Source: Achromobacter spanius (GTDB lineage: Bacteria; Pseudomonadota; Gammaproteobacteria; Burkholderiales; Burkholderiaceae_B). From it: 64,000 bases of DNA. Every line of letters begins with the position of its first letter. Position 1 is the first letter of the stretch. Below are positions 46,861 through 57,319 of the stretch, one piece after another. The DNA is taken from the NCBI RefSeq assembly GCF_003994415.1, contig NZ_CP034689.1, positions 4,340,001 to 4,404,000 on the forward strand, in the 5' to 3' direction. The notes beneath the pieces are model-generated. The model was not told where the DNA came from. It made no database searches and saw only the letters and a program-made list of their open reading frames with translations. The position numbers were made by a program, and so were the translations under genes.

Positions 46861-47568
46861 TTACTTGCCGCGCTTGGCGCCGGGGCCGGCGTCGATCTTG
46901 GCTTGCTGGGCCTGCAGCGAATCAATCTGGCGCTGCAAGTCACGCAGTTGCTGGCGCACGTCCTTTTGCTGGTCGGCCAGCGCGGTGGTTTCCTGACGCG
47001 ATTGTTCCTGGCGCGCCGCCACCTGCTGTTCCTGCTGCATGCGCAAGGCACGGTCGGCCTGCAGCGTGCTGAGCTGCGCGCTGCGGCTGGCCAGCAGCTT
47101 TTCGGCATGCGCGTATTCGGCTTGCAGCTTGATGCGCTTGATGTCGACTTCGGCCAGCTCGGCCGACTGCGCGGCAAACGCGCGGTAGGTGGATTCGGCC
47201 TGCTTTTCGGACACCGTCTTCAGCACGCGCCAAAAATCCTTTTGCTGGAACAAGGCCACGTAATAAGTCAGGTCTTCGGGCTTGAACAGCAGGCTGGCGC
47301 CATACGTGCCGTTATAGGCCGTGCGCAGTTCCGAAACCTGGCGGCTTTGGATGAGATCTTGCAATTCGGCCACCGTGGAAGCCGGTCGCGCGGGCGCGGC
47401 CGGGGCGGCGGGCGGGGTTACCGGCTTGGCAGCGGCTTGCGGATCTTCGACCTGCTTGACCGTGGGCCTCGGCGCTTCGGGCTGAGCGCTGGCGCACGCC
47501 GCCAAGCCGGACAATGCCGTGCCTAACAGCGCCATGCGTGTGGCGGCACGGATAAATTGGACGTTCAT
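46861..47568 (-). CDS. DUF2968 family lipoprotein with coiled coil
   Basis: Envelope lipoprotein of 235 residues. The signal peptide ends in GLAAC (lipobox, Cys at about 25). A proline/alanine-rich linker is followed by the DUF2968 core (SELRTAYNGTYGASLLFKPEDLTYYVALFQQKDFWRV). The last 90 residues form a long Gln/Arg-rich coiled coil (QSRQETTALADQQKDVRQQL). The function is unknown. It lies downstream of the sigma-54 regulator and the tad genes on the same strand, but a 117-bp gap suggests its own promoter. Confidence 0.85.
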   Translation of the reverse strand: MNVQFIRAATRMALLGTALSGLAACASAQPEAPRPTVKQVEDPQAAAKPVTPPAAPAAPARPASTVAELQDLIQSRQVSELRTAYNGTYGASLLFKPEDLTYYVALFQQKDFWRVLKTVSEKQAESTYRAFAAQSAELAEVDIKRIKLQAEYAHAEKLLASRSAQLSTLQADRALRMQQEQQVAARQEQSRQETTALADQQKDVRQQLRDLQRQIDSLQAQQAKIDAGPGAKRGK

Positions 47569-47684
47569 GCCTTCCCCAAAAAAATCGTTGCGGAACTATA
47601 GCAATTTATTTCGCTCGCGGCTGATCCGCTTACATTAGCCGCCAGCGGATTGTCGCCCCCTAGGGCCTTCCCCAATTGCGGCAA

Positions 47685-49085
47685 TCAAGATGCCTCGACG
47701 ACCCCTTCCGCCGTTTCACCCTGGCCACCGCCCAAATGCAGTTTTCGCATCTTTTCCCATAGCACCTTGCGGCTGATGCCCAGCGTGTTGGCGGTGTCCT
47801 GGCGGCGCCAGCCGTTGACGTCCAAGGCCGCCAGGATGCGGGCGCGCTCGGCTCGTTCCGCGTCCGTGAACACCGGCGGTTCGCACAGCGTGCTGGGGCC
47901 TCCCAAGGCGCCCGCGGCGCGCAGCGGTTCGGCGATCTGGTCAAAAATACGTTCGATGCGGGCCTGGTCCCAGGCCTGGAATTGCCGGCGCATGATGGCC
48001 ACGCGTTCAGCCACGTTGGACAGCTCGCGCACGTTGCCCGCGTATCGGGTGCGCGCCACACGGTCCAGCAGCCAATCCGGCGGCTCGCCCTCGCCGCCCA
48101 TGCGTTCGAGCAGCGCGCGAAAAATAGCGATCTTTTCTTCGCCGCCGCGCTGCTCCAGGTTGGGAATGCGCAGTTCGATCACCGCCAGGCGGTAATAGAG
48201 GTCCGCGCGGAATTCGTCCTGGCCCACCAGCACGCGCAGGTCTTTGTTGGTGGCCGCGACCAGGCGGAAATCCACTGGTATCTCGACCGTCGAGCCCAGC
48301 CGCGTCACCGCGCTTTGCTCCAGCACGCGCAGCAGCTTGACCTGCTGATACAGCGGCAGATCGCCGATTTCGTCCAGGAACAGCGTGCCGCCGTTGGCCT
48401 GTTCGAAGTAGCCCTTGTGCGCGCCGACCGCGCCGGTGAAGGCGCCCTTGGCGTGGCCAAAGAAATGCGCTTCAAACAGTCCTTCCGGAATGGCGCCGCA
48501 GTTGACAGCCACGAAGGGGCCATCGGACCAGGCGGCGCGGTCGTGCAGCAGCCGCGCAATGCGTTCCTTGCCCACGCCGGTTTCACCGTGAATCAACGCG
48601 TTGCTGCGGCAATCGGCAAACAGCTCGGCTTCGGCCAGCAGCGCCCGCATGGGCTCGGAAACGGCAATCAGCGGCTGTTCGCGCTTGGGCGCGGATCGGT
48701 TGAACTGGTCCAGCGTGCCCAACAGCTCATACAGCAGCTTGCGCAAATCCGCCGAGGTGAAGGACAGCGGCAGCGTATAGGAATATTCAGGCGGGTAATA
48801 ACGCGGATCGCGTCCGCGCGCCTCGGCCGACACCCAGATCACCGGCATGGCTTGGGCCGACAACCAGTCGTAGCCGCTGAAGCGGTTGTCGCCCATGACC
48901 GACACCGATACCAGGGCCACCGCCGGGCGCGTCGGGTCGCGTGGCGGCGGGAAGGCCGTGCCGGCGTCCGCGCGCACCAGCGTCACGTCCATGCCGGCCA
49001 GACAGCGTTCCGCGCGGCCGGCAATGTCCGAGGTGCCTTCCCAGACGTACACATCGAACTCATCGCGGGTAAATTTCTGTGTCAT
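47685..49085 (-). CDS. Sigma-54-dependent activator with degenerate receiver domain
   Basis: Enhancer-binding protein of 466 residues. The N-terminal 120 residues resemble a receiver domain, but the phosphoacceptor region reads AVALVSVSVMGD with no aspartate at the usual place. The AAA+ domain is complete: Walker A GETGVGKE (167-174), the sigma-54 contact motif GAFTGA (214-219) and Walker B GGTLFLDEIGD. A Fis-type helix-turn-helix closes the protein (RRQDTANTLGISRKVLWEKMRKL). The start at 49085 or at 49097 is open. It is the last gene of the Tad locus and probably drives the flp promoter. Confidence 0.92.
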   Translation of the reverse strand: MTQKFTRDEFDVYVWEGTSDIAGRAERCLAGMDVTLVRADAGTAFPPPRDPTRPAVALVSVSVMGDNRFSGYDWLSAQAMPVIWVSAEARGRDPRYYPPEYSYTLPLSFTSADLRKLLYELLGTLDQFNRSAPKREQPLIAVSEPMRALLAEAELFADCRSNALIHGETGVGKERIARLLHDRAAWSDGPFVAVNCGAIPEGLFEAHFFGHAKGAFTGAVGAHKGYFEQANGGTLFLDEIGDLPLYQQVKLLRVLEQSAVTRLGSTVEIPVDFRLVAATNKDLRVLVGQDEFRADLYYRLAVIELRIPNLEQRGGEEKIAIFRALLERMGGEGEPPDWLLDRVARTRYAGNVRELSNVAERVAIMRRQFQAWDQARIERIFDQIAEPLRAAGALGGPSTLCEPPVFTDAERAERARILAALDVNGWRRQDTANTLGISRKVLWEKMRKLHLGGGQGETAEGVVEAS

Positions 49086-49134
49086 CGCAGACACCATGCC
49101 GGCAAGGAAGGGGCGAAGTTCAAAAGCATCCTCA

Positions 49135-51231
49135 TCAGTACACCAAGCGGGGTTGGCCGCAATCGACGGACAGCAGCGATACGTCGGTCTGGCCGACGCT
49201 GACGCCCAGCATGTCCAGCAACTGTTGCAGCAGCGCCGACAGGGGCGACAGCACCGGCTGCAACAGATTCACTACGATGGACAACACCCCGCCCACCTGC
49301 GAACTGCCGTCCAGCGCCAGCGCCGCCACCGAATTGATGCGGCACTGCCGGATCGCGCTGGGCGTGATCGCCAGCGTGCAGACCAGGTCATTCACGGGCG
49401 CCACCAGCAGCGACGTCAGGATATTGCCCACCAGTTGCAGCGTGCCGCCCAATACGCCCGTCAAGCCGCCCGTGGACAGCCGGTTGCCCAACTGATCCAA
49501 CGCGGCCGAGGACCACTGCATGTCATTGAATACCTGCGTGATGGACTTGCCGGCATTGCTGCCGCCGCCGCCAACCAGGTTGGTGGCAAGCGCCGCGCGC
49601 TCCGCCGCGGTCAGCGGCGTTCCGGAACTGAAAAGGTCGCCCAGGATGCCGCCCACCACGGCATCCGCCAGGTTCGAGGCCAAGCCGCCCAGATCGATGG
49701 ACGTGGCGTTCACCGTCTGCTTGGACGGCGCGCCCGGTGGTTCCGTCAGCGTGACCGACACCGGCGCCGCGGAATTGAAAACCGGCAAGGTGACCTTGGC
49801 GGTCAGGGGCAGAATGCCCAGCACGTTCAACACCTGATGGCGCTGGATGGCGCCAAACGAACCGGGTTCGCAGCTATTGGTCAGCGACACGAAATTCGCG
49901 GCGTTCTGATCCGTGTTTGACGTCATGCCCGGAAAGCGTCCCAGGCAGATGTTGGCCGCCGACGCGGTCACCGCGATGGTGGCCTGGTGCTCCGTCAAGG
50001 GCGCCTGGCACAGGTTGGTCAGCGTGCCGGTGGATTGCGCCACATCGATGATGATGGGCAGGTCGACCCGCGTGCCCAACGTATTCGCCAGCAAGGGCCC
50101 CACCAGCGGAATGTTGCTGGTGTTCACGCGCAGGTAGACGCGTATGCCCGCGCTGGTGGCCTGGGCGCCAATACCGCCGATGGCCAGCGTGGGCGGTTCC
50201 ACCACGCGCACCCGGGCATCCACGCCCAGCAGCGGCACGCTCAAGCCCAGGTTGATCAGGTTCTCCCCGTTGGCCACGACCAATGCGGTTTCCAACAGGT
50301 TCAGCGCGTTCACGTTCGCCGCCAGCGCGCCCGTGGCGTCTCCCCCCACCACCGACAGACCCAGCACACCGCCATCGCCAAACAGCTTCACGGGCAGGTT
50401 CAGCGGCATCACCGCCAGCACCGTGTTGATGGCGTCGCTGATCAGGCCGATGTCGGCCGCCGCCGTGCCGCTTTGGTTGACGACCGTCAGCGTGGCTTGC
50501 AGCAACTGGCCCAGGGTCAGATTGTCGAGCGCCGCCAATTCCGCTGGCGTGCCCACGCCGGTAGCCACCGACAGCGGCAAGCCCAGCGCCTGCAGCAGGC
50601 CTGACGGCGTGATATTGACGCTGGCCAGGCCCGCCGCGTCCAGCACGTCCAACTGCGCGGGCGAGGCGCCCACGGTCGACAGCAATTGCGACAGCAGCCC
50701 GCCGCGTTCCAGGCGCAGCAAGCGCGAACCCACCGTGAATGCCGCCACGGGTTGCGTATTGGTGGCGACGGCGCTGACCGATACGGTCGTGCTCAGCCCC
50801 AGGGTGCCGAACAGGCTGGCGAGTTGCTTGCGAATGGTCAGGCGCACGGCGTTGAGCGTCTCCGCGCCGGCAGGGTCGAACACATGCATGCCGCTCGCGT
50901 CGGCGCGGGTGGAGTCCCACCGCTTGCACTCCACCGTGATGTCGTCAGCGGCGAAGGTGTCAAAAATGTTGGGCAGGTTCGCCAAGGCGGACGTCTTGCC
51001 GGCGGCAGCGGCCCGGGTGCAATCCGCTGGCGACCCCATGCCCAGCACCTGTACCGCCGACAGTGCCGCCAGGTCCGCGGCCTTTTGCACTTCGCGTTTC
51101 ATGTAGTAGCCGTAGCCCAACTGCGCCACGCCCAGCATCGCCACGCCCACCAGCACCGCGAACACGACGGCCACGGCCATGCTGCCGCGCTGGCGGAGCA
51201 AGGACACACCACGATGAGGTCTGGCGGGCAT
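49135..51231 (-). CDS. tadG: TadG-like pilus assembly protein
   Basis: Protein of 698 residues with a cytoplasmic Arg-rich start and one membrane segment (SMAVAVVFAVLVGVAMLGVAQLGYGYYM). VQKAADLAALSAVQVLG follows, the usual start of Tad_N/TadG-like proteins. The long periplasmic part is rich in Leu, Gly and Thr, with TadG_C-like (DUF2134) character. TadG-like pseudopilins are minor components needed for Flp pilus assembly. It is followed by the sigma-54 regulator at 49 nt. Confidence 0.85.
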   Translation of the reverse strand: MPARPHRGVSLLRQRGSMAVAVVFAVLVGVAMLGVAQLGYGYYMKREVQKAADLAALSAVQVLGMGSPADCTRAAAAGKTSALANLPNIFDTFAADDITVECKRWDSTRADASGMHVFDPAGAETLNAVRLTIRKQLASLFGTLGLSTTVSVSAVATNTQPVAAFTVGSRLLRLERGGLLSQLLSTVGASPAQLDVLDAAGLASVNITPSGLLQALGLPLSVATGVGTPAELAALDNLTLGQLLQATLTVVNQSGTAAADIGLISDAINTVLAVMPLNLPVKLFGDGGVLGLSVVGGDATGALAANVNALNLLETALVVANGENLINLGLSVPLLGVDARVRVVEPPTLAIGGIGAQATSAGIRVYLRVNTSNIPLVGPLLANTLGTRVDLPIIIDVAQSTGTLTNLCQAPLTEHQATIAVTASAANICLGRFPGMTSNTDQNAANFVSLTNSCEPGSFGAIQRHQVLNVLGILPLTAKVTLPVFNSAAPVSVTLTEPPGAPSKQTVNATSIDLGGLASNLADAVVGGILGDLFSSGTPLTAAERAALATNLVGGGGSNAGKSITQVFNDMQWSSAALDQLGNRLSTGGLTGVLGGTLQLVGNILTSLLVAPVNDLVCTLAITPSAIRQCRINSVAALALDGSSQVGGVLSIVVNLLQPVLSPLSALLQQLLDMLGVSVGQTDVSLLSVDCGQPRLVY

Positions 51232-51276
51232 GGGTGGGCAATCCTGGATTGCAATGCAATGAAGGCGGATCGGGGT

Positions 51277-51756
51277 TCAGTTGGTGCTTTTGGTCTCTAC
51301 GCGCTTTTGCAGATACTCCGGAATCGGGTGCGAAAAACTTTCCAGATAGCGGTTCCAGGCGGCGGTCGAGACCGGCCCCAGCACGGGCAACATGGCGCCG
51401 GCGCGGCGGCCGTCCGCCTGCGCGGCCAACAAGCCTCGCGTGACGTCACCGAACGCTTCCTCGGCCGGCGCGGCGGCCTGGGTACTGGTTGATGCGGGCT
51501 GCGCGACTTGCGTAGACGTGGCGGCGGTCGCTGCCGGCTGCGGCATTGGCGTCTGCACCTGCTGCACAACGGGCCGCGAGGGCAGTGGCGCCCGCGGCAA
51601 GGCCTGAGCTGGCGCCGCAGCGGTCGCGCCGCCAGTCATGCCGCCAGTCAGCGGCGCGTTCGACTGCGCCTGGCTGGCCAACGGCGCCAGGGCCGTCAGC
51701 GCAGCGGCCAAGGCGGCGGCCAATGCGATGGATGCGGAATAACGGGAGTCAGACAT
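51277..51756 (-). CDS. DUF3613 family protein of the Tad locus
   Basis: Secreted protein of 159 residues. The signal peptide MSDSRYSASIALAAALAAALTALAP ends near SQAQ. A Pro/Ala/Thr-rich middle precedes the conserved end FGDVTRGLLAAQADGRRAGAMLPVLGP...WNRYLESFSHPIPEYL, the DUF3613 signature. It is seen in tad clusters of beta-proteobacteria and is presumed to serve pilus assembly. It lies between tadD and tadG. Confidence 0.85.
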   Translation of the reverse strand: MSDSRYSASIALAAALAAALTALAPLASQAQSNAPLTGGMTGGATAAAPAQALPRAPLPSRPVVQQVQTPMPQPAATAATSTQVAQPASTSTQAAAPAEEAFGDVTRGLLAAQADGRRAGAMLPVLGPVSTAAWNRYLESFSHPIPEYLQKRVETKSTN

Positions 51757-51777
51757 GGATCTCTTCCTGAATACGGG

Positions 51778-52653
51778 TTAGCGCACGATGGGCCCATTGC
51801 CCAGGCCTTCCATCAACGGACTCATCACTGGCATCACGATGCCGCCGCCACTGGACACGCGGGTTGCCGACGCATCAGCCGCCACGGGCACCGGCATCGG
51901 CGCACGCTGGGTGCGGATGTCAGACGCCATGCGCAGCACCTGGTTGCGCGCCTCGTCGCTGAGCCTGGCCTGATCCATCAGCCGTTGCGCCCGCACCGGC
52001 TCGCCTTCCACCAGCAGCAGCACGGCCAGATTGGCCAGCACCTTGCCGTTGTCGGGCGCCAGTTCGGCCGCCTGCCCCAAGGGCACGCGCGCACCGGCCG
52101 GGTCCCCCGCGCGCAGCCGCGCATAACCCAGGTCGCCCAGAATGCGCGGATCCATCGGCGACAGCTTGGCCGCGCGCGCGAAGTCATCGGCGGCCTGCTC
52201 GAACTGGCCGCGAGAGCCGGCGATCAAGCCCAGGCCATGCCAGCCGTCGGCCGCCTGATCGGTGCCCAGCAGCGCGCGATACGCCTGTTCGCTCATCGCC
52301 GTCTGGCCGGTCTGGCGCAAGGCTTCCGCACGCAACACCGCCACCCGCGCGTCGTTGCCGAACTTCTGCCGATAGGCGTCGATATACGCCAGGGACGCAA
52401 AATACCGCTCTTGGCGCTGCGCCTCGGCAATCAGCGACAACATCATCTCGGGCTCTTTGGGGCGCCCCTTGGCATCGGCCTCTTCTTCCTTCTGCCGCGC
52501 CAGCGCCTGTTCCTGCTGTTGCTGCTGGATCAACTGCCAGGCCGACTCCGCGCTATTGGTCTTGCATCCGGCAAGGCCCGCGCCGGCAGCCACCGTCGTC
52601 GCCATCAGCGTCCACCGCAACACACGCGCCTTGCTCTTGATTCCGTCAGCCAT
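51778..52653 (-). CDS. tadD: TadD, TPR lipoprotein of the Tad system
   Basis: Lipoprotein of 291 residues. The lipobox is GAGLAGC. The C-terminal half holds tetratricopeptide repeats (ADGWHGLGLIAGSRGQFEQAADDFARAAKLSPMDPRILGDLGYARLRAGDPAGARVPLGQAAELAPDNGKVLANLAVLL). TadD acts as a pilotin that places the RcpA secretin. The start overlaps the tadC stop (TAATG). Confidence 0.92.
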   Translation of the reverse strand: MADGIKSKARVLRWTLMATTVAAGAGLAGCKTNSAESAWQLIQQQQQEQALARQKEEEADAKGRPKEPEMMLSLIAEAQRQERYFASLAYIDAYRQKFGNDARVAVLRAEALRQTGQTAMSEQAYRALLGTDQAADGWHGLGLIAGSRGQFEQAADDFARAAKLSPMDPRILGDLGYARLRAGDPAGARVPLGQAAELAPDNGKVLANLAVLLLVEGEPVRAQRLMDQARLSDEARNQVLRMASDIRTQRAPMPVPVAADASATRVSSGGGIVMPVMSPLMEGLGNGPIVR

Positions 52654-53660
52654 TACATCCCCCCCATGCGCGACATGCCGCGCAATACCGCGATGAACCC
52701 CGCCCCGCCCGTCACGATCAACAGCGCGGGCAGCAAGGTCACGATCATGACCCCCGTCATCTTCACGGTGGTCTTGCCGACCTTTTCCTTCAGTTCCAAC
52801 CTGCGCTTGTCGCGCAAGCGCTCACCAAAGCGGTTCAAGGGCTCTTGCACGGCGCCGCCATGCTGATCCACTTGCGCAATCAGCCGGCAGATGGCCGACA
52901 GGTCGTCGTTGTCGAAGCCCGAGGCCAGCCGCGCCAGCGATTGCTCGCGGCTGCGGCCACGCACATGCAGTTCAGACGCCAGCCGCAGTTCGTGCGACAG
53001 CACCGGCAGCACCTGCGCGAATTCCTTTATCAGCACCTGCATGCTTTGGTCGATGGACAGGCCCACTCCTTGCAGCAAGCGCAGCAGGTCGATCAGCAGC
53101 GGCAATTCGTCGCCGGCCATGCGCTTGCGGCGCGCCAGACGCCGGCTGACCACCCATTTGGGCAGCATGTAGCCGATAGCGAAGCCGAAGAACGCGGCGA
53201 TCAAGCCGCCCATCGGAGAGTCGATCAACTGCTTCTGCTGGTTGAGCAGCACCGCCGCGATGGGCAGCAAGATGGCCAGGCCGAAGCGCGCCACCACAAA
53301 GCGCGACCGCGCGGTGCCAGAGTTGGCATAGCCCGCCATGTCGACCATCTTGCGGTCCTCGGCGGCCAGCAGCGTGTCGGCAAGACGGCCTTCGCTCAAG
53401 CGCTTGCCGAACGCATCGGCAGCACGGGTGGCCGATGAAAACCGCCCTTCTCCCGTGTCGGCGGGCATCGTGCCCGCCGCCGCGCCAGGGTTCTGGCGCG
53501 TCGCCAGCGCCTGATCGATCACCTGGCGGCTGCGGCTCTGCCCGCGCAGGCGCCGCACCATGCCGATGCCCAGCACCAGCAGCGCCGCGGCCACCAGCAA
53601 CAAGCCTGCCGCCAGCACGGTTGAGGCCTTCCAGGATTGCAGCATCTCCATCGTCGCCAT
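52653..53660 (-). CDS. tadC: TadC, inner-membrane platform protein
   Basis: Type II secretion F-domain protein of 335 residues with hydrophobic segments at about 12-35, 125-165 and 300-328. The cytoplasmic F domain has DLLRLLQGVGLSIDQSMQVL. With TadB it forms the membrane platform through which the TadA ATPase drives Flp pilus growth. It starts 3 bases after the tadB stop. Confidence 0.94.
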   Translation of the reverse strand: MATMEMLQSWKASTVLAAGLLLVAAALLVLGIGMVRRLRGQSRSRQVIDQALATRQNPGAAAGTMPADTGEGRFSSATRAADAFGKRLSEGRLADTLLAAEDRKMVDMAGYANSGTARSRFVVARFGLAILLPIAAVLLNQQKQLIDSPMGGLIAAFFGFAIGYMLPKWVVSRRLARRKRMAGDELPLLIDLLRLLQGVGLSIDQSMQVLIKEFAQVLPVLSHELRLASELHVRGRSREQSLARLASGFDNDDLSAICRLIAQVDQHGGAVQEPLNRFGERLRDKRRLELKEKVGKTTVKMTGVMIVTLLPALLIVTGGAGFIAVLRGMSRMGGM

Positions 53661-53663
53661 CCC

Positions 53664-54586
53664 TTAAATTGACTTGGCCATGCGATACAGCCAATAGCAG
53701 CCGCCAATCTGCAACACCACGGCGGTGAGCAGCATCTTGAAGCCCAGCGGGTCTTCCCACAGCCCCATGAAAAGCTTGTTGTTGGCCACGATGATGAAGC
53801 CGGCGATGCCCACTGGCAGCAAGGCCAGGATCCAGGCGGACAAGCGCACCTCGGCGGAACTGGCCGTCAATTCGTTGCGGGCCTGGGCCACGTCGCGCAT
53901 GAACGCGGCCATGCGTTCCAGCACCTGGTCGCTACGGCCGCCGAAGCGCATGGCCAGCGACACCACCGCGGCCACCATGTACAGCTCTTTCAAGCCGTAC
54001 ATGCGCGACACCTGCACCAGCGCCGCGTCCAGTTCCTTGGCCGACCGGCTCAGGCTGGCCGCCGTTTCCACCACTTCCAGCAAGGGCTGGTCGGTGGAGG
54101 CCGCCGCCGTCTGGAATGCCGCGCCCATGCTGTTGCCGATGGTGATCAGGCGCACGATGTTGTCCAGGAAGGCGGGCAGTTGGGAGATCATCCGACGCCT
54201 GCGTTTGTCGGCGCGCAGCCAGAGCAGAAAGTACGTCAGCACGGCCAGCATGATGAAAGAGACCACGCCGGACAGGGGGCCCAAAAACACCCAGGCCAGC
54301 ACCGTGCCCGCCGCCACGGGAATGGCGATCCGCAGATAGAAGCCCACGCTTTGACGCACGCCCGCCAGCAGCAGCAGGCGGTCCCAACTGGAAAAGCCGC
54401 TGCGCAGCGCGCGCCCGCCTTCGGCGAACGGTGCAGCTTCGACCGCTTCACGACCCCGCTTGAGCTGGTTGTCCAGGAACGCCGAGCTGGCGGCGCGCCG
54501 CGCGCCGCTATTGGCGTGGCGCCACAGCAGCACCGCGCCAGAAGCCAGCACCAATGCCAACGCAGCCAGGATCAAAGCGTCTTGCA

Positions 54587-54587
<1 letters not shown>
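53664..54587 (-). CDS. tadB: TadB, inner-membrane platform protein
   Basis: Type II secretion F-domain protein of 307 residues. An N-terminal helix (MQDALILAALALVLASGAVLLW) and C-terminal hydrophobic segments enclose the F domain (LPAFLDNIVRLITIGNSMGAAFQTAAAS). It partners TadC. Its start overlaps the tadA stop as ATGA. Confidence 0.94.
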
Positions 54588-55948
<1,361 letters not shown>

Positions 55949-55982
55949 GTCGGATTCCGCCGCCGCCCCGTGAATCTTGCCG

Positions 55983-57314
55983 TTAACCGACGATCATGCG
56001 GCGGTGCACGCCCGGTAGCCAGGTGGCCAACCAGCTTGCCCGCCCGCCGGGAGAGTTCTCTTCCGCGCAGAGTTTTTCCGCCAGGGTCTGCACCGCGCGC
56101 ACATACACGTCGCGTTCGGCTTCTTCGTGCAGCAGGTGGCCCTGGTTCGTGCAGACCATCAACGCCAGCGTGCGGTCGGGCAAGGTGCCCACCAGTTCCA
56201 ACTGAAAGCGGTCGGCGATCTGCTGCGCGGTCATGCCATAGCGTTCGTCGTAACGGTTGACGATCAGGCCCAGGCTGCGGCGGTCCACATGCAGTTGCTC
56301 AAGCTCTTGCAGCAGGCCGGCCAGCGACACCAGCGCCCCGACGCTTTGGTCGGTCACTATCCAGTTCTGTTGAGACGAACGCGCCAGCCCCGCCACGAAC
56401 TCCGGGTTCGTGAAGCCGCCCGCATCCGCAACGACCACGCCGAAGTGCTGGCGCATGCGCTCAAACACCAACAGGGAGTCGGACTGCGACACGTCGCGCA
56501 TCTGGGCAAGGTCGCGCGGCAACGCCAGCACGCTCAGGCCGTTGGCGGTGTGCGCCATCGCCGAACCCAGCAAGGTGGAGTCCAGGCGGCGCAGGTTGCG
56601 CGCGGCTTCGGCAAAATCAAAGTCACTGCCGATATTCAGGTAGAGCTGGCAATCGCCCACGGGCCAGCCCAGGTCCATCAAGGCCACGCGGCTGGCCAGC
56701 GGCAGCATGGCGCCGCTTTGCTCGGCCGGCTTGGCGGGCTTGGCGCCGTTGGCCGCGCTGCGCGCGGCATGCATCTGCTTCAAGCGGTCTTGCACCATGC
56801 CGGCCAGATGCACGGCCAGCGTGCTGGTGCCCACGCCGGGACGCGCGCCCAACAGCAGCACGCTGCGCCGCGACCCATCCATGCGGCCGCCGCCCGACGG
56901 CACATCCAACAGACGCAACACCACGTCTTTCACTTCCTCGGGGGCAACGGTGGGGTCGACAAAATCGCTGACGCCGGCCCGCAACGCGGCGATGGCGCCT
57001 TCGGGCTGGCTCAGCAAACCCACCGCCACGCGCGGCACGGTGGGCGCAATGCGCGCCAACACGCGCGCCAGCTCCGCCGACTTGAACAACTTGCCCGGTT
57101 CGTCTTCGCTTAGCGTGAAGTCCAGAAACACCACCTGCGGTGCAATCTCGGCCAAGCGCCGCGCCAGCTCTTCGATGCCCGGGGTTTCCTGGGTCAACAT
57201 GCCCATATCCCCCAGCGCCTGTCCAAGCTGCGCGGCTACACCATCACCTTTGGAGCAAAACAGGAACCGCTTGCCGTTTTGCAGGCCAACCCACTCGCTG
57301 GCATGTGTCTTCAT
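55983..57314 (-). CDS. tadZ: TadZ/CpaE localisation protein with altered Walker A
   Basis: Pilus localisation protein of about 443 residues: an N-terminal receiver-like domain (about 15-140) followed by a MinD/ParA-like ATPase domain. The nucleotide loop reads GARPGVGTSTLA, so threonine stands where MinD-type proteins have the catalytic lysine. ATP hydrolysis may be weak or absent, as suggested for other TadZ proteins. The ATG at 57314 has GGTGA upstream; a GTG at 57323 overlapping the rcpA stop is an alternative start. Confidence 0.9.
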   Translation of the reverse strand: MKTHASEWVGLQNGKRFLFCSKGDGVAAQLGQALGDMGMLTQETPGIEELARRLAEIAPQVVFLDFTLSEDEPGKLFKSAELARVLARIAPTVPRVAVGLLSQPEGAIAALRAGVSDFVDPTVAPEEVKDVVLRLLDVPSGGGRMDGSRRSVLLLGARPGVGTSTLAVHLAGMVQDRLKQMHAARSAANGAKPAKPAEQSGAMLPLASRVALMDLGWPVGDCQLYLNIGSDFDFAEAARNLRRLDSTLLGSAMAHTANGLSVLALPRDLAQMRDVSQSDSLLVFERMRQHFGVVVADAGGFTNPEFVAGLARSSQQNWIVTDQSVGALVSLAGLLQELEQLHVDRRSLGLIVNRYDERYGMTAQQIADRFQLELVGTLPDRTLALMVCTNQGHLLHEEAERDVYVRAVQTLAEKLCAEENSPGGRASWLATWLPGVHRRMIVG

Positions 57315-57319
57315 ATTAC

